From: Chlorokybus atmophyticus
Lineage: Eukaryota > Streptophyta > Chlorokybophyceae > Chlorokybales > Chlorokybaceae
NCBI GenBank assembly: GCA_009103225.1
Contig: RHPI01000003.1
Location: 548,566-612,565 of the forward strand
DNA: 64,000 nt
Direction: 5' to 3'
Both the position numbers and the translations under genes were made by a program. Positions 47,101-60,080 of this stretch are shown one piece after another. Every line of letters begins with the position of its first letter. Position 1 is the stretch's first letter. The notes beneath the pieces are model-generated. The model did not search any database. It worked only from the letters and a program-made list of their open reading frames with translations, and had not been told where the DNA came from.

Positions 47101-50100
47101 CTGTGCACGCCCGTGTGTGTTCTTACATGTGTGTGTGTCTGCAACTACAACACAGTACACATGCTTGCGCGAAGAGTGATACTCACTTGTGAGAAATCTC
47201 CAGTGTGGTAGAGAACAACAGCCAGCAGTGAGTAAGCTCCCGCAGCAACTCGGTGATGCCGTCCCACAACTCCAATCAGTTGCGCAAGGGCCTGCAACAG
47301 GTTAGACAAAATAAGTCTACAAGTTTGCTTCCTTTGTATGCACAGCAAAGCTGGATACATCATGCGCTCACCCGCGTTGCATGATGCACGGCGTCGTCCA
47401 ACTTGCCCTTGTCCAGGGCAGCCTTGGCCTGCTCCAGCCACACACGACCATCATGGCTGGTGTAAGCAACATAGCTGAACACCGGGTAGCAGCTAATAAT
47501 GTCGCGTGGCGAGAACGGGTGCGCAGACTTAAAGTCGTAGTTGCTAGGGGCAACCTCAATGCCAACCTGCAATTATGCTATAAGCGTTAGGCATGCCTGT
47601 TATTGCTTGGTTAACACACGACAAACTGTTGATATGTTAAACTTGCCTTCTGGCATATGCTGCGGATGGCTGCAAGCTTGCGAATTCTAGAGCGTGTTGT
47701 TGATGGCAGCTCATAGTCGTAATGGTGCTTGACTAAAGCAAATATTGTGGACCAGATCTTATCACCCAGCGGGTTGCTATTGCTGCCGAATGCTGCATTG
47801 AGCGCTATTGCAATAACCGAAGCTTTGAGCTGAGCAGGTGCAGCTGCACAACATACTACTGTGTCAACTGCATCAACAGCACAACAACTTGATGCATCAA
47901 TGCTGAGCAGTAGAGCAAGTGTTGTGTAGGTAAGTAAGTAAGCTAGTGGCTTAATATGCACGCCAGATGAGCCCACTCACCGGCCAGTGCTGCGCGCAGG
48001 ACATGCTTGATGCTGCGGGTAATCATCTCGTTCACCGCAAGTACTCGCACATGTACCATGTGGTTCGCCTGGCGTGCCTGGTAACCAAAACCCACATTGG
48101 TTGACAAAACTTCTAGTAGCCATTGCATTTCCCGCAGATCTGTGGACGTGCATCGACACAACACTTCGCACATGCTTACCAGTGCAGCTAGCGAGCACAT
48201 GTGTAGACCGCGAGCATGCATGAAGTCGCTGAGAGTGCGACCATCAACGGGACTGAGCTCCAACGAGCCCAACTCAGCAACAAACTTGCTCACAGCAGTC
48301 TCGTCATAGTACTTTTGTGCTGCCTCAACCAGCTCTGATACACTCTGCAAAGGAGGAACACTTCACAAAGCTTGCACACATTGCTTCGCTAAGCTGTTGC
48401 CACAACGCATCTTACTTGCTGGTGCAGGTCCGCTGCCTTCAACTTTGCCAGCTGCTCAGGAGTGAGCAACTGCAATAACTCTGCATGCGCTTGTTGTTCT
48501 TGTGGAGTGCTGCTCTCCTCTGTGTCCATGCTTGTTGGCTGGGTATCAGCTTCATGCTTCTCCTTAGCAGCAGTCAAGTGTTGCATCCAGTTCTGAGCCA
48601 GCTCCCACCTCAAACGCAGCTGCACATTGGCTTGATTCTGCCATAGACTGATTGTTATAGAAGCAGGCCGTGCAATTAATACTACCAACACGAAGGTCTG
48701 TATAGTTCAGAATAGCTTGCAAGCACAAACCTCCACTGTTGCAGCATTAAAGGTGTCCAGCAATCTAGCAACAATGATCTCCGCCTCGGCCAAGCCAATG
48801 TGTGCAGAGTGGTTGCTGCTAGTAACGGAAGAGTCTTCTGCAGGTGCAGGGCTCTCTGCCGCATGCAGCAAAATTCGCAAGCTGCACGCACAACAAAACG
48901 TTAAGGCTGCGCATTACTCCACCAATGTGACTTGCCAACTGTAAGTGCAGTCCAATCTTGCAGCGTGTGATGCAAAATCCATGCACGCTGTGGCAAGTGC
49001 AGCGCCCATTCGATTCCGCCAGCCAGTCATCCGCATGGCAATACCTGTTGGCATTAAGTGCGCCCGCTCCATGGTTGCGTGCAGCTGGCTCGTCCTGCTC
49101 TGGCCGCAGGGCCACATGTGGGGGCTTAACTTCCAGCGCATTGATCTTCACGACATATCCATGATGGTGCACTGTCACTTGGCAGAGCGCTTCCGTGTCC
49201 TGCATGTATCAGTTAGTGATGTCAGGCCAGTACTGTAGGCAAAACGCTTGGACTAGTGGATGCATAACGCATCAATGCAAACAGACCTGCACTTGGGTGT
49301 GCTCGTCCGCAGTGAGTCCCTTCAACACATTGCCTGCCAAGGGAGCCGCAGACCCTCCCACAGGCGGAGTTGAAGGCTCCCTGGCCACGGTGAGGCGCAT
49401 GCCATGCGTAGTCAGTTCAGATTCATCAGCAGATTGCGCGCGCTCCACTTCATCGATTAAAGCACAGGCCCGTCGCAGCGCGGTCTCCACAAAAGCGCTG
49501 CACGCAAGTTAGTCAACACCAGTATGTACACATGCAACCACGGACTGCCCAACCTATGCTTACAAAGCGTCTCAACCATATACCTGTGCACGAGAAAGAG
49601 GCGTCTGTCGCGGATCAGGCGCTCTTCCGGGGTGGCTCCTGGCATGGAAGCTATGAGCTCCAGCTCTGCCCTCCAGAACCGATCCTGCTCTACTCCAAGC
49701 GCATCAGAATTGCGTCCGCTGAAACAACCACCTCCGCCATCACCTCCCATTTCCATGTCTTCTAAAGGCAATGGCTGAGGGGAGCCTGCAATCATGGACA
49801 CACACATTATCTTTACATGATCTTATGCAAGCACGCAGGCGCAAAAAGTTGCTGCTGCTTGGCAACCAAACACTTGCACGTCACTCCTTACCAGGGGTGT
49901 CAGCAAAGGAGGGGGGTACAACCCAGGTGTTAGCTCTCAAGCCCACAGGAATATTGCCAAAGCGATTGCGATCCAGAAAAGCCTTCATGACTGTTGCGAG
50001 CAACCATACTTGTCAGTTGGCTTTCGTGTGTCCAGCAACAATTGTTACATGCTTGAAGGGATGAGAGTACCTGCAGTGTATGCTTTAGCAAATGGCCTGC

Positions 50101-52183
50101 TCTGCGTCTTCAGAAGAGCAACCAAAGTATGCTCCGTGATGGCTGGTTTACCAGACACAAAGAAACCCTGCACATGACAGTGGTTTCGACTTCTAGTTGA
50201 AACAAGCATGAATCGCTACAGTATGTGCTGGCAAAAGTCAAACGTGTAATTTGAATCAAACCGCAAACCTCGCTGCAAGCAGACACTGGAATCAGCTTGC
50301 CATCGCACAGTACAATGTCGAGGTGCAGAAAGTCCGTATCGGAAGCCTTGAGTTTTAGAGAGCGCTGCAGTGACTGGATTGGTCGGTCAGCGTTGATAGC
50401 AAAGGACCGATAGAAGTCTCCCAGCTGCGATGGCACGACAGTTATGCAACCCTCTCCCTCTTCGTCACTGCGCTCAATCGCTGACTGTGCATTATCCGGC
50501 CTCAATGCATCCTCTGCCTGTTTCAGCACAGCCGCCTTTGCCTTGTCCGACCCCTCCTTCTCACTCCGTCCAGAAGTAGATGTCTCAGCTGTACCAACAG
50601 AGTATGTCACACTCACACACAGGCATACTCAACACGCACATGCATACACACCCACAAACAAGAGGCCAGGAATGGACAGCTGTACCAACCGAGCGTGTGT
50701 CACACTTACACACATAGGCATGTACAACACGCATGCATATGCACATCCACACACACGAACACCAGCGCACTCATATGAACCGGACACATGCATGCGTGCA
50801 AGCTCACATCGCACACCCACTTGAGGCTACAGCTGCTTGGCTTACACGAACCTTCTAATACAGGCACTTGCTGACTGCCAGCGCTGGAGTTGGCAGGCTG
50901 GCTGGTGCTTGCAAACGGAACGGCTTCTGCCGCCTTCCCAAAGCAGCTGAGACCGGATAGAATGTCAAGCAGGCGCCTGACATTCTCCAATGCAGAAGCG
51001 GCTGTGTACTCCTCTGCGACACACAACTGTTAATCTTGCGACCAGCTAACAACCCAATGCACGCTTGGAGGGGGGTGGCTGGTTCAACTGACCTTCTTCC
51101 AACTCCAACAGGTATGGCTTCAAGGTGGCAATCTCATAGTCATCACTCAACACACCGCGCACCTATCATGCATCAGGTTCACAAACAATGTTTGACTGAA
51201 AGTCAGCGCACAAACCAGCCCTAACCGAATCGTACCTCATGCCTCAATGAGTAATTGGTCTGGTGGCATGTGTCCACATGTACAGACAGCATGCGCCTTA
51301 CGTCAGCTACGGTATCCGTTGAGATGCCCTGTAGCGCAAGCATGCAGTTGTTGTTGATTGTTTGGAATCAGCCACCCAAAGCAGCAAGGCGTTACAATAC
51401 AACTGCCAATCCATTGTTGGCAAGAGAGTTGTTGAGTGTCACTGTCTGAACTTGTGCTCGTCAATCAATGGAACTGTTTCCAACGTGCTTCATAGCCTCC
51501 GTTCAGTGAAAGTGTCAAGTGTACGACTTTCCCCATACTCACCTTAAGCTCAATGATGTGTCCGCTGGGTAAGCGCACGTGGCACTCAAGAATGGAAGGT
51601 GCTCCAGCTGCACATGCCGGCTTGGTCAGTCTCATACTGCCACTGTACCTCCGACAACTGCTGGAGTACAGCTAACATACTGTCTGTCTTGTCAATTTTG
51701 CAGAGACACTCTACTGCTAAATCTTGAAAACCAGTGTCTGCTAACCAAGCACGCTGAAAGCACATTGTCAATAGTAAGGCCGAAGCTTGAACTTAAAGAC
51801 TTAAATAAGACTTAAATAAGCTGCCTCAGTCAATGCTGATGAAGATGTGCTTATGCGGATGCTGAATGCGCATATAGCTGGTGACCGGTCACTGTCACAT
51901 CCGCATGACAGCATAAAACAATATGACGGTAATGCTTCCACATGCGAACTAGGCTTCGCATGTTGCTGAAGCACAAGCTAGCAACACAACCACTCACAGT
52001 GCAGCTTCGTTGTGCGTTAACTGTTCAGCTGGCAGCTCTACCTATGCACACTACAGATAGCAACATGCTGCTGGCATGAACAGGGGGTGAGCTGGCTGCA
52101 AGCAGCTTACCTTTTTCATCCTTCTTGTCCTTCTTGACCTTCTGTTTGTTACCACCTTTGCCTTTGGTTGCACGACCCGGCAT
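44133..52183 (-). CDS. FMT: CLU / FRIENDLY clustered-mitochondria protein
   Basis: CLU-family proteins bind mRNAs for mitochondrial proteins and control mitochondrial distribution; in plants FRIENDLY also acts in mitophagy. The start is [18 protein letters not shown] (52183), a Lys-rich leader. Landmarks in order: [14 protein letters not shown] and [18 protein letters not shown] (ubiquitin-like N-domain); [36 protein letters not shown] followed by [17 protein letters not shown] (CLU core); [34 protein letters not shown] repeats of kinesin-light-chain type follow ([39 protein letters not shown]). The last large exon (44341 to about 45950) is a 500-residue Ser/Pro/Ala-rich tail with two PAM2-like motifs ([25 protein letters not shown]) that could bind poly(A)-binding protein. 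The final exon 44133-44252 is proposed from a strong donor and acceptor; without that splice the stop is at 44314. Internal exon borders are approximate. Confidence 0.92.
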
Positions 52184-54251
52184 GGTTGCGCACACCAGCA
52201 GCACGACAACCAAGCAGCCAACAGCACCCGCTCAAGCGCTTCTTCCAAACACCATGAAAAGGGAGCTCAGCACCAGCTGTAGCACTGATCAGAACGCACG
52301 CCAGCTATTGTTCAGCTTCACAAAACCTTCACACCAACCTCCGGCAACTCCTCTTAAGCTCCTCCTAAGCTTCTCCCTCAGTGTCGGCCGCCGCGGCTAG
52401 CTGCTACCCAACTTTGCCACGAAGGCACTGTAGTGTGCTGTGCACACATGCTTGGGTGAAGCGAAGGTAGTGTTTTTCCCCAAACCAGATAAAATTGCGT
52501 GTTCGCTGCACCGAACTTCAACACACTCGCACTGGGAACAGAAGACTTTTCTAGCGCAACGATAAGGTTAAAACCTTCCGGCTCAACTGACCAGAATCAG
52601 GTTTATCACTGTGAGTGCACAGCCTATATCTTTAAACACTGCTAGGCAAAGCTGTGGATATCACGACCTATACCCGTAATGGTCTAGACATTCAACCAGG
52701 ATCCGCGCCTTTGAAGATATTGTTTCTAACGGGGTTTTGGCCGAAACACGACAGACCAAAAACGTCAAAACTACCAACTGATGGTGGAACTTTTATCCAT
52801 TCAGGCCGACGCTATGCGCGCAGCAGTCGACGTGGCCCAATTGCAGGGCCTGTGCCCGATAGTGCGCAACGGAGGGGAAGCGCAACTGAAGGGGTCCCTT
52901 GTCCCGAAACCGCCGTTGAAACCGAAGTCAGGCGTTAAACAGGTTGGGGGGCACACTCGCTACGCTTACGATGGAAACTCCGCGTATAGCGAAAACTATA
53001 GGCCTTTTTGTCGCTTCCAAGCGTTTGCGATACGTCAGAGTGGCTTTCTCCTCAACTACGGAGCGAGTGGTGCCCCCCAACCTGGATCTGTTGGTTTACT
53101 GGTTGATGCGGTTGTAACCGCGCCCAGAGCCTGAGCAGGGACGGCCAGCTGCCGCCGTTAGCAGAACAGTTAAGTCAATCCTGCCACGCGGAAAGCTCGT
53201 AAGCGCACGTCTTTTTATGTATGAATAAGTGGATAATCGGTGATGAGGTGGACGCTGTCGTGGCCGCAGGGGAGCGCCGATTGTGCAAGGAAACATGGAA
53301 AACCACCGAAAAGAGACTATCGCCGCGTGCCGGGCTGGTTGCTTCCGCATGATTGAGCAGCAGTGCGCAATTTCATTTGGGGAATTTGCACTGTGGCAAT
53401 CTGGCCGAATCCACAGCGTTTGTTGGTGTTTTCACACATTGAAATTTTGGTAAATCGCTCACCATCCAAACCGGTTGTCCAGGCAGGCTCGCCCCTGCAG
53501 ACTGTACATCAGTTTTGCATTGCTTAGTAGACACTGTCACAGCCAGATCACTAGAACTTCTGAAACTTGGTAAGCGTCATATTTAGCGTCATAATGGTGT
53601 TTGAGATGGTCTACTAGCTACATTGCATGCAAGCACTTGTTTTACATGGTAAGGTTGTTGCTTAACCATCAACAAGAGTTTATGTGACAACATAATACTT
53701 TCAACGTCAACGCAATTCAATAGTATGAGTAGTGGACAATATATGAAATATCATATATAATGTTATTAAAATCTTATAAGTGCAAGATCTTACAGGTCAG
53801 GTCCTTCACTGCAAGTCGTCCCATGAGCAAAGGTGGGTGTAAGGGTGGGTAGAATATGAAAAAGTTTTGTTATGTAATTGCGTAATTGAACCATAAATAC
53901 GGCTACGGTGTGACATGTTTATGGTAGAAATTAATGTAAAAAATACGACTTTGACCGGATGGCTTTCTATGTGACAATGCCATGCACCGTGCAAGTTGCA
54001 CGACGCGTGTCAAGAATGTTTGAATGCATGTTATAAATGCAAACCTCAACACCTTGGACGTGTCGACGTTGCTGTAATGATTACAACCGCCTGGTAATTA
54101 AGGGCAACATTAATGCGCGCACACACAGTGCTAACAATGGCATGTTAAAGGGTTGCCGAATGCAAGCTCAAAAATGTGTTTTTGTTAACAGTGTTTTAAT
54201 TACATGCTTATATTTTTGATATCATGGCATTCAAATATTTGTACCATATGG
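52184..54251. other. CLU upstream region and AT-rich spacer
   Basis: The first 450 bases are the likely CLU promoter. An open plus-strand frame at 52781-53134 (118 codons) has no recognisable domain and I do not call it. From about 53380 the sequence becomes AT-rich and non-coding up to the LTR. Confidence 0.5.
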
Positions 54252-54256
54252 CATTT
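54252..54256. other. Target-site duplication, left copy (CATTT)
   Basis: CATTT precedes the left LTR and recurs right after the right LTR at 61202-61206, marking element 2 as a clean insertion. Confidence 0.85.
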
Positions 54257-54582
54257 TGTCAGGAGAGGGGGTGCTCCCTCCTCCCTTTAATCCCCTACCC
54301 CAACACCACCAGCCACGACGCCCACGCCGCCGCCGCCAGGGGGAACTGCCGAAGCAGAAGATCCCCTGGCTGTGGCGTTAGCAGCGCCGCCATGCGGCTG
54401 ATATCGACATGAGACTCATGTCTCATGTCGATATCAGTGTTACAGATAAGTAACACTACATTAAGGCCTTAACATAAGTTAACGGCCCTAATATGGCTTA
54501 ATAGGCTGTATAATCCCGTTGGGACCCTTATTTAATCCTAAATAAAGGCGGGGAACCTCTATGCAGGTAGCACACCGTTACA
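54257..54582 (-). repeat. LTR of element 2 (3' LTR by orientation)
   Basis: 326 bases. Carries a perfect 18-bp-arm palindrome at 54398-54437 and smaller hairpins (GTGTTAC...GTAACAC; GGGCC-type). Confidence 0.95.
54398..54437. repeat. Perfect palindrome inside the LTR
   Basis: Arms 54398-54415 and 54420-54437 (CTGATATCGACATGAGAC and its reverse complement) around TCAT. Copies in the other two LTRs of this family keep the stem with one or two mismatches. Confidence 0.95.
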
Positions 54583-54704
54583 TTCCCCCCCACCTAGGTT
54601 TCAATGTCCTCATTGAAGGGTTAGCAAAGCCCCACCACGAGTAAAGAAACGAAAGTAGTAAGAGAATCAGGGCCGAAGCGGTAAAAATGTTTGCCAGCAC
54701 CCTT

Positions 54705-57700
54705 TTACCGTCCGCGTGTGGACACAGTACTCCTGTAAACCCGAAGAATTTTCTGGCAGTTGGTAAGATTCCTTTTGGGCTCCCATGTATTGTGCTCAAC
54801 ATCATACCCTTTCCATTTCACCAAGTAAGACGGCGCGCGTCCGCGTCGAGGCTTACGATGCCTCAGGATTGCTTCCACCTCATACTCGAAAGTATCGTCG
54901 CCATCCACTGCAACGGGGGGTGGAGGAGGTTGAACCCGACCGTCAGAACGGTACGGTTTCAGTACACTCACATGAAACACATTGTGAATACGTATCGATT
55001 TTGGCAAGTCCAAACGATACGCGTGAGTGCCGACCCGATCAATCACTTTAAACGGGCCTATCCAGCGAGGGAAAAACTTGCGGGTACCCACTCCTTTGAT
55101 GGATATGTTTTTGGTGCTGACAAGCACCGAACAGCCCACATCGTAGTTGGCCTCTCTACGATGCGCATCAGCATGGGCTTTTTGTCTGTCTTGCGCTGCG
55201 CGCAAACAGTCCTTTGCCAATGCTAACCTATCCTGCATGGCCGAAGCCATCTCGCGCGCTGCAGGCACGCGAGTTATGTCGGTAGCGGGCAATTTAATGT
55301 TTGCGGGACTCAGTGGATGCACTCCATAATTCAAGAAACACGGAGTTTCCTGCACACTCTCTTGCCATGCATTGTTAATCGCGAACTCAGCCAATGGGAG
55401 ATAAACATCCCAATCAAATTGGTTCGGACTCACATAATGCCGGATGGTTTCCTCAATTACTTGATTGGCGCGCTCTGTCTGACCATCCGTCTGTGGATGG
55501 TACGCTGTGCTCATGTTCTGCTGAATATGTAAGAAGATGCATAGCGACTTCCAAAACTGAGCTATATATCGCGGATCGCGATCAGACACGAAGTTACGAG
55601 GCAAGCCATGTAACTTAAACACAGAGACGACAAAAACCATCGCTAATTCACGGGAGCCTATTTCCGTGCGGCAAGGGACAATGTGAACCATTTTTGTTAA
55701 ACGATCCACAAAAATTGCAACCGCAGTGTGCCCTATTGCTGTCTCTGGGAGCTCGGTAATTAGGTCCATACTCACACTTTCCCACTTGCCATCAGGAACA
55801 AGCAAAGGTCGCAGCAACCTCGCGGGTTTCTGACGTAACGGCTTGTCACGCTGACATTTATCACACGTGTCAACATAATGCTTCACGTCAACAGGCAACG
55901 ATGACCACCGCTACAACTGTTGTGCTGCCTTAGTAGTCTTGCGACCGCCAAAGTGCTCAGCATGCGGTGGATCGCGTACTTCAGCTATGCATTTTATGCG
56001 CAACCCAGCATGGTCAGGTATCACCAAGCTGGCGCCCATATAATACAAGTTGTCTCTTTTGTCAAGCTGTTGTACATTCTGTTGTACAGAGAACCATGGG
56101 TCTAATTCATACCCCTGTAAAACAGCTTGCACAAACTCATCATCAGGAGGCAATGTACCCTGCGTTGCAAGCAACTGCGCACGCATAACTGCCAACAATG
56201 ACGGACAGTGACTCAGAGGATCTGCCACGTTGGTCCTGCCCGGCCGGTATACCCATTCAAAGGTAAACCGCGACAAGAACTCATTCCAGCGAGCTTGCCT
56301 ACGCGACAAGTTTAGTTGTGTTGAGAAGTACACCAACGGGTTGTGATCAGTCACCACTATGAACTGAACTCCCTCCAAGTAACATCGCCATGTTTCAAGA
56401 GCATGCACTATACCAAGCAATTCCTGCTCAGTGGTAGTGTAGTTCACCTCTGCCGGGATGAATTTTCTACTCTCATAAGCACATGGTTGGCCATCCTGTA
56501 GCAATACTGCACCACACCCAAGGGTGGAGGCATCGCTAATCACAGTGAAGTGTTTATCCCAATTTGGCAATGCCAATACTGGTGCCGAAGTCAAAGCCAG
56601 CTTCACTTGTTGCATAGCAGCTTCTTGTGCTGCTGTCCAAGAGAATGGGGCATCCTTTCGCAACAGTTTTGTCAAAGGCACCACAACTGTAGAGTACCCC
56701 ATCATAAACTTGCGAAAGTAGTTTGCCAACCCCAAGAATGATCGTAATGATGGATATTCTTAGGTTGAGGCCAATCTTTTACCACTTGCACTTTGCGAGG
56801 GTCAGGTTTGACACCCGCACCACTCACAATATGCCCTAAAGATGGCAACTCTGTCTTGCAAAAGTCACACTTTGACAAGTTGGCAAACAAGCGATGTGTA
56901 CGCAGCAAGGCGAACACCGCTTCCAAGTGCTGCTTATGCTCTTCCTTGGTTTTACTACAGACAATGATGTCATCCAAGTAAACCATAACTTATGGTTTAC
57001 TTGGATGAAGTATGTTGAACATACTTGCCAAGTATGCCACTAAAAACCTTATTCATTTCTTTCTGAAACATTGCGGGCGCATTAGTCAATCCAAAAGGTA
57101 ACACTTTGTATTCATAATGGCCCGAAGGTGTTCTGAACGCTGTCTTGTAAACATCAGAAGGATGAATCCGGATTTGATGATACCCACTTGTCAAGTCCAA
57201 CGTACTAAAGTACGCATTACCCGACAATTTATCAAACACATCATCAATCCGGGGCAACGGGTATCGATTCTTTACCGTGATCTTGTTCAAAGCACGGTAA
57301 TCCACACACATGCGCAGCTTTTCATTCTTTTTCATCACAAACAAGATGGGCGCGCCAAAGGGTGAAGAATTCGGTTCAATCAATCCCTTTTCCAATAACT
57401 CTTTGATTTGAGTTTTCATTTCCCCCCTCTCTCGGGGGCTCAGCCGATATATAGGCTGAAACGGAGGCTCACTATTAGGAATGAGTGGTATTGTGTGTCC
57501 GACACCTCGATCAGGAGGTAAGCCTGGCAACTCATTTGAGAACACATCTTGATATTTCTCAATGATGTCTGCAACACCTTCAGTATTTCCCGGCACAAAG
57601 TCGTCCGACGACGTCAAGTGTACCAGAAAAGCCGGTGTGTTTTTGCGCAACGCACGTTTCACTTGCAATGCAGTGAGTAGCGCTGGGTCGGGCTGCTTGT

Positions 57701-58491
57701 GGTCCAAGCTATGTGACCCTTTCACAGACAATGTTACACGCTTACGACCTTTCTTTACTGTGCACAAGCGTGCCCCAGTATCCAATATCATTTTTACATT
57801 CTCCTGCCATTTTTGTCCTAATACCACATCAACACCTGATATGTCGATGGATACCACTATGAAAGTAAGAGTGGCATGATAATTACCAATCTTTATTTTT
57901 ATTTTCATTTCCCCTTTCACTGGCAACGCACCCCTGCACCGGCAGCTCAAAATGCAGAGGGTTTACACGCTATCTTGTTGCGCACAACCCATTGTTCCTC
58001 AACGAAATTGTGTGTTGCACCAGTGTCAATCAAGAACGAACTATTACCCCCTGCATTGTGCCACTGAATGTCCACAACAGAGGTACTACCCGTCCTTGAA
58101 ATGTAGCCAAGAGTCCGTGCCTAATGCGAGGGTTGAGTAAGATTGCTGATAATCGCACTGTCCCTGTTTCACGCTTGCTAAATTGCTTCAACACAGTTCC
58201 CCCTCGAGTGTGTTTCAACCATGGGCCATGATATTTATGCACCATCACTACCACACTTAAGGTTCTGTGCTTACTTTGCAACTTGGTCAAAGTGTGCAAC
58301 ACATTGGTAAGCATGTTAAACTCCACATGTACCAACACACAAGCATTCTCTTCCACCTTTTCAACATCAAAAAGTGGCAACCTGTTATGTGCTTGCCATG
58401 CATGCGTCATTACATGCACTTGGGACAGCTCATCAACCCAGTTTGCCACTAGTACAAGCAACTGGTTATCAACCACTCCTACATCAGTCAC
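54705..58491 (-). pseudogene. Element 2 pol: protease, RT, RNase H, integrase, chromodomain
   Basis: The protease site is SSFLIDTGATHNFV near 58019-58027, out of frame with the preceding text. RT runs from about 57500 ([34 protein letters not shown]) to the YLDD motif near 56975, where a palindromic insertion breaks the frame. RNase H is intact from 56735 (FTVISDASTLGCGAVLLQDG, VVTDHNPLVYF). The integrase zinc finger (HAEHFGGRKTTK, CDKCQRDK) is split by a TAG at 55911-55913. The DDE residues are visible in SMDLITELP, FVSDRDPRY and HPQTDGQTERANQVIEE. A chromodomain (SYLVKWKGYDVEHNTWE) ends the protein at 54705. All domains are present but not in one frame. Confidence 0.94.
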
Positions 58492-58500
58492 GGCGTAATC

Positions 58501-59969
58501 CTATTCATCCTTCTTGGCCTTGCCCTTCCCCTTGGTTGGGCAGTTCTTTGCGATGTGGCCAGGCTGATGACAGACGTAACAGGTGCGAGCCGCAGCAGGC
58601 ATGCTACCACCAGTAGGTGCGCCACTGGTAGAAGCACCAAATGTCTTCGCCTTCCTTGCCAGGTGTGCACTCGGATGAGAGAAACGCTTTCCTCCCACCC
58701 CCGGCGGCTTAGCCGAAACTGCCACATGTGACTTGTCCTGCACCGTCGTGTCATCATTGTACAGGTACACGCTCAACTTCTGCAGCTTGGCCAAGTCCTC
58801 TGCAACCCAAGGAAGTCCCGTTGCCGTGTTGTACTGCAGCTGATCACGCACACGCGCATCCAAGCCGCGCTTGTACAACTGAAACTGCTCGGCCTTGTCC
58901 ATGGGCATGAGGCCGCTGTTCGCACGACCCACCAATGCCTGAAACTCCTGTAGATAGGTTGAGGCCGCCCGACCATTCTGGCGCAACTTGCTGAGCTCGT
59001 TGCGAGCCTGAGTAGCCGGGTCCATGCCACCATAGCGTTCCATCAGGAACTGGAAAAGTGCCTCCACTGTCTTGGCAGCACCATCTTCTGTCTGCCTCGC
59101 CCATTCGGCGAGAGCATCAGATGGCATGAGCAACTCAGCAACAGCAATGTGCTCATTAACCGGGCGCTTGAGTGCTGTCAAGTAGTGCTCGACAGTGACC
59201 ACCAATCATGAGTGCTGACGCTGCCGTTAGGCTTGAACTTCTCAGGCTTGTTCAGAGCTGTCACCGGCAGACCTGCTGATGCCCCAGCTGCCGAAGTAGC
59301 ACCTGCCACCTGTTGGCGCAGCGCCACCAACTCAGCCTGCATGGCATCGAGGAGTGCCGTTAACGGCACTCGGCCAGTCAACTTGTCTTCCAAGTTAGGT
59401 CCCAAGTACCAGAACACATCCTTGCAACGCTGTGAGGTTTCCACTCCCAAGTTGGCCAAAGCCTCAAACGCCATTCGCTTGCCTTGATAAGGGAGAGGCT
59501 TATCATATACGGCCATAATAGCTGCCACTTTTGGCTCACCTCGCACGAGTGGCGGGATGTTGTTCGTCAGCTCATGTTCGAGCATGCGGATCACCATCTC
59601 CTTGCTTGCACGAGGGAGTATGGCAAAGTCTGTCTCATAGCCATTACGAACCGTCTGCGCCCATGCTTCCCACGTTTTCTGACGAAGCCGAGGGTGGGCA
59701 GCAAGTAGAGCTTTACGCTCTTCTGCATACTTCTCAATGGCCCCGCCAATGACACTGTGACTGTCCACTGCAGCTGGTGCACTATGAGTGTCCACTGGTG
59801 CACTTTGAGAAGACTGGTTGGGAGAAGCTTCGCTGTCTTGCTTAGCTCCTTCCTTCTCACTGTTAGTAAGCTTATAGCTTTCACTCGTATCAGAGTAGTT
59901 CACTTCCTCTTCACTCGATGGCTCATATGATGTGGACTTCTCCACATCATCCCCTCCTCGGTCAGACAT
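58501..59969 (-). pseudogene. Element 2 gag
   Basis: Starts at MSDRGGDDVEKS (59969) with an acidic N-terminal part. The capsid-type core includes YETDFAILPRASKEMVIRML, LNKPEKFKPNGSVSTHDWW and, after a one-base frame change near 59200, LEHYLTALKRPVNEH-like text and LSKLRQNGRAASTYLQEFQA. A CCHC zinc knuckle (CYVCHQPGHIAKNC) and a Lys-rich tail end at 58501. Apart from the single frameshift it is well preserved. Confidence 0.92.
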
Positions 59970-60080
59970 CTGCCCAAGAATACAAGCCGTCAATAGTAGA
60001 AGTGTGCAAGTGCACAAAACACCCAAGTTGTGCACTGCAAAAGTGTCAAAATCTATAGATTTTGTCTCGTCAAGTTTCAA

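Noticed and set aside
52654-53134. Open plus-strand frames upstream of CLU
   Set aside because: No domain, no splice support and no conserved text; recorded only as part of the spacer.
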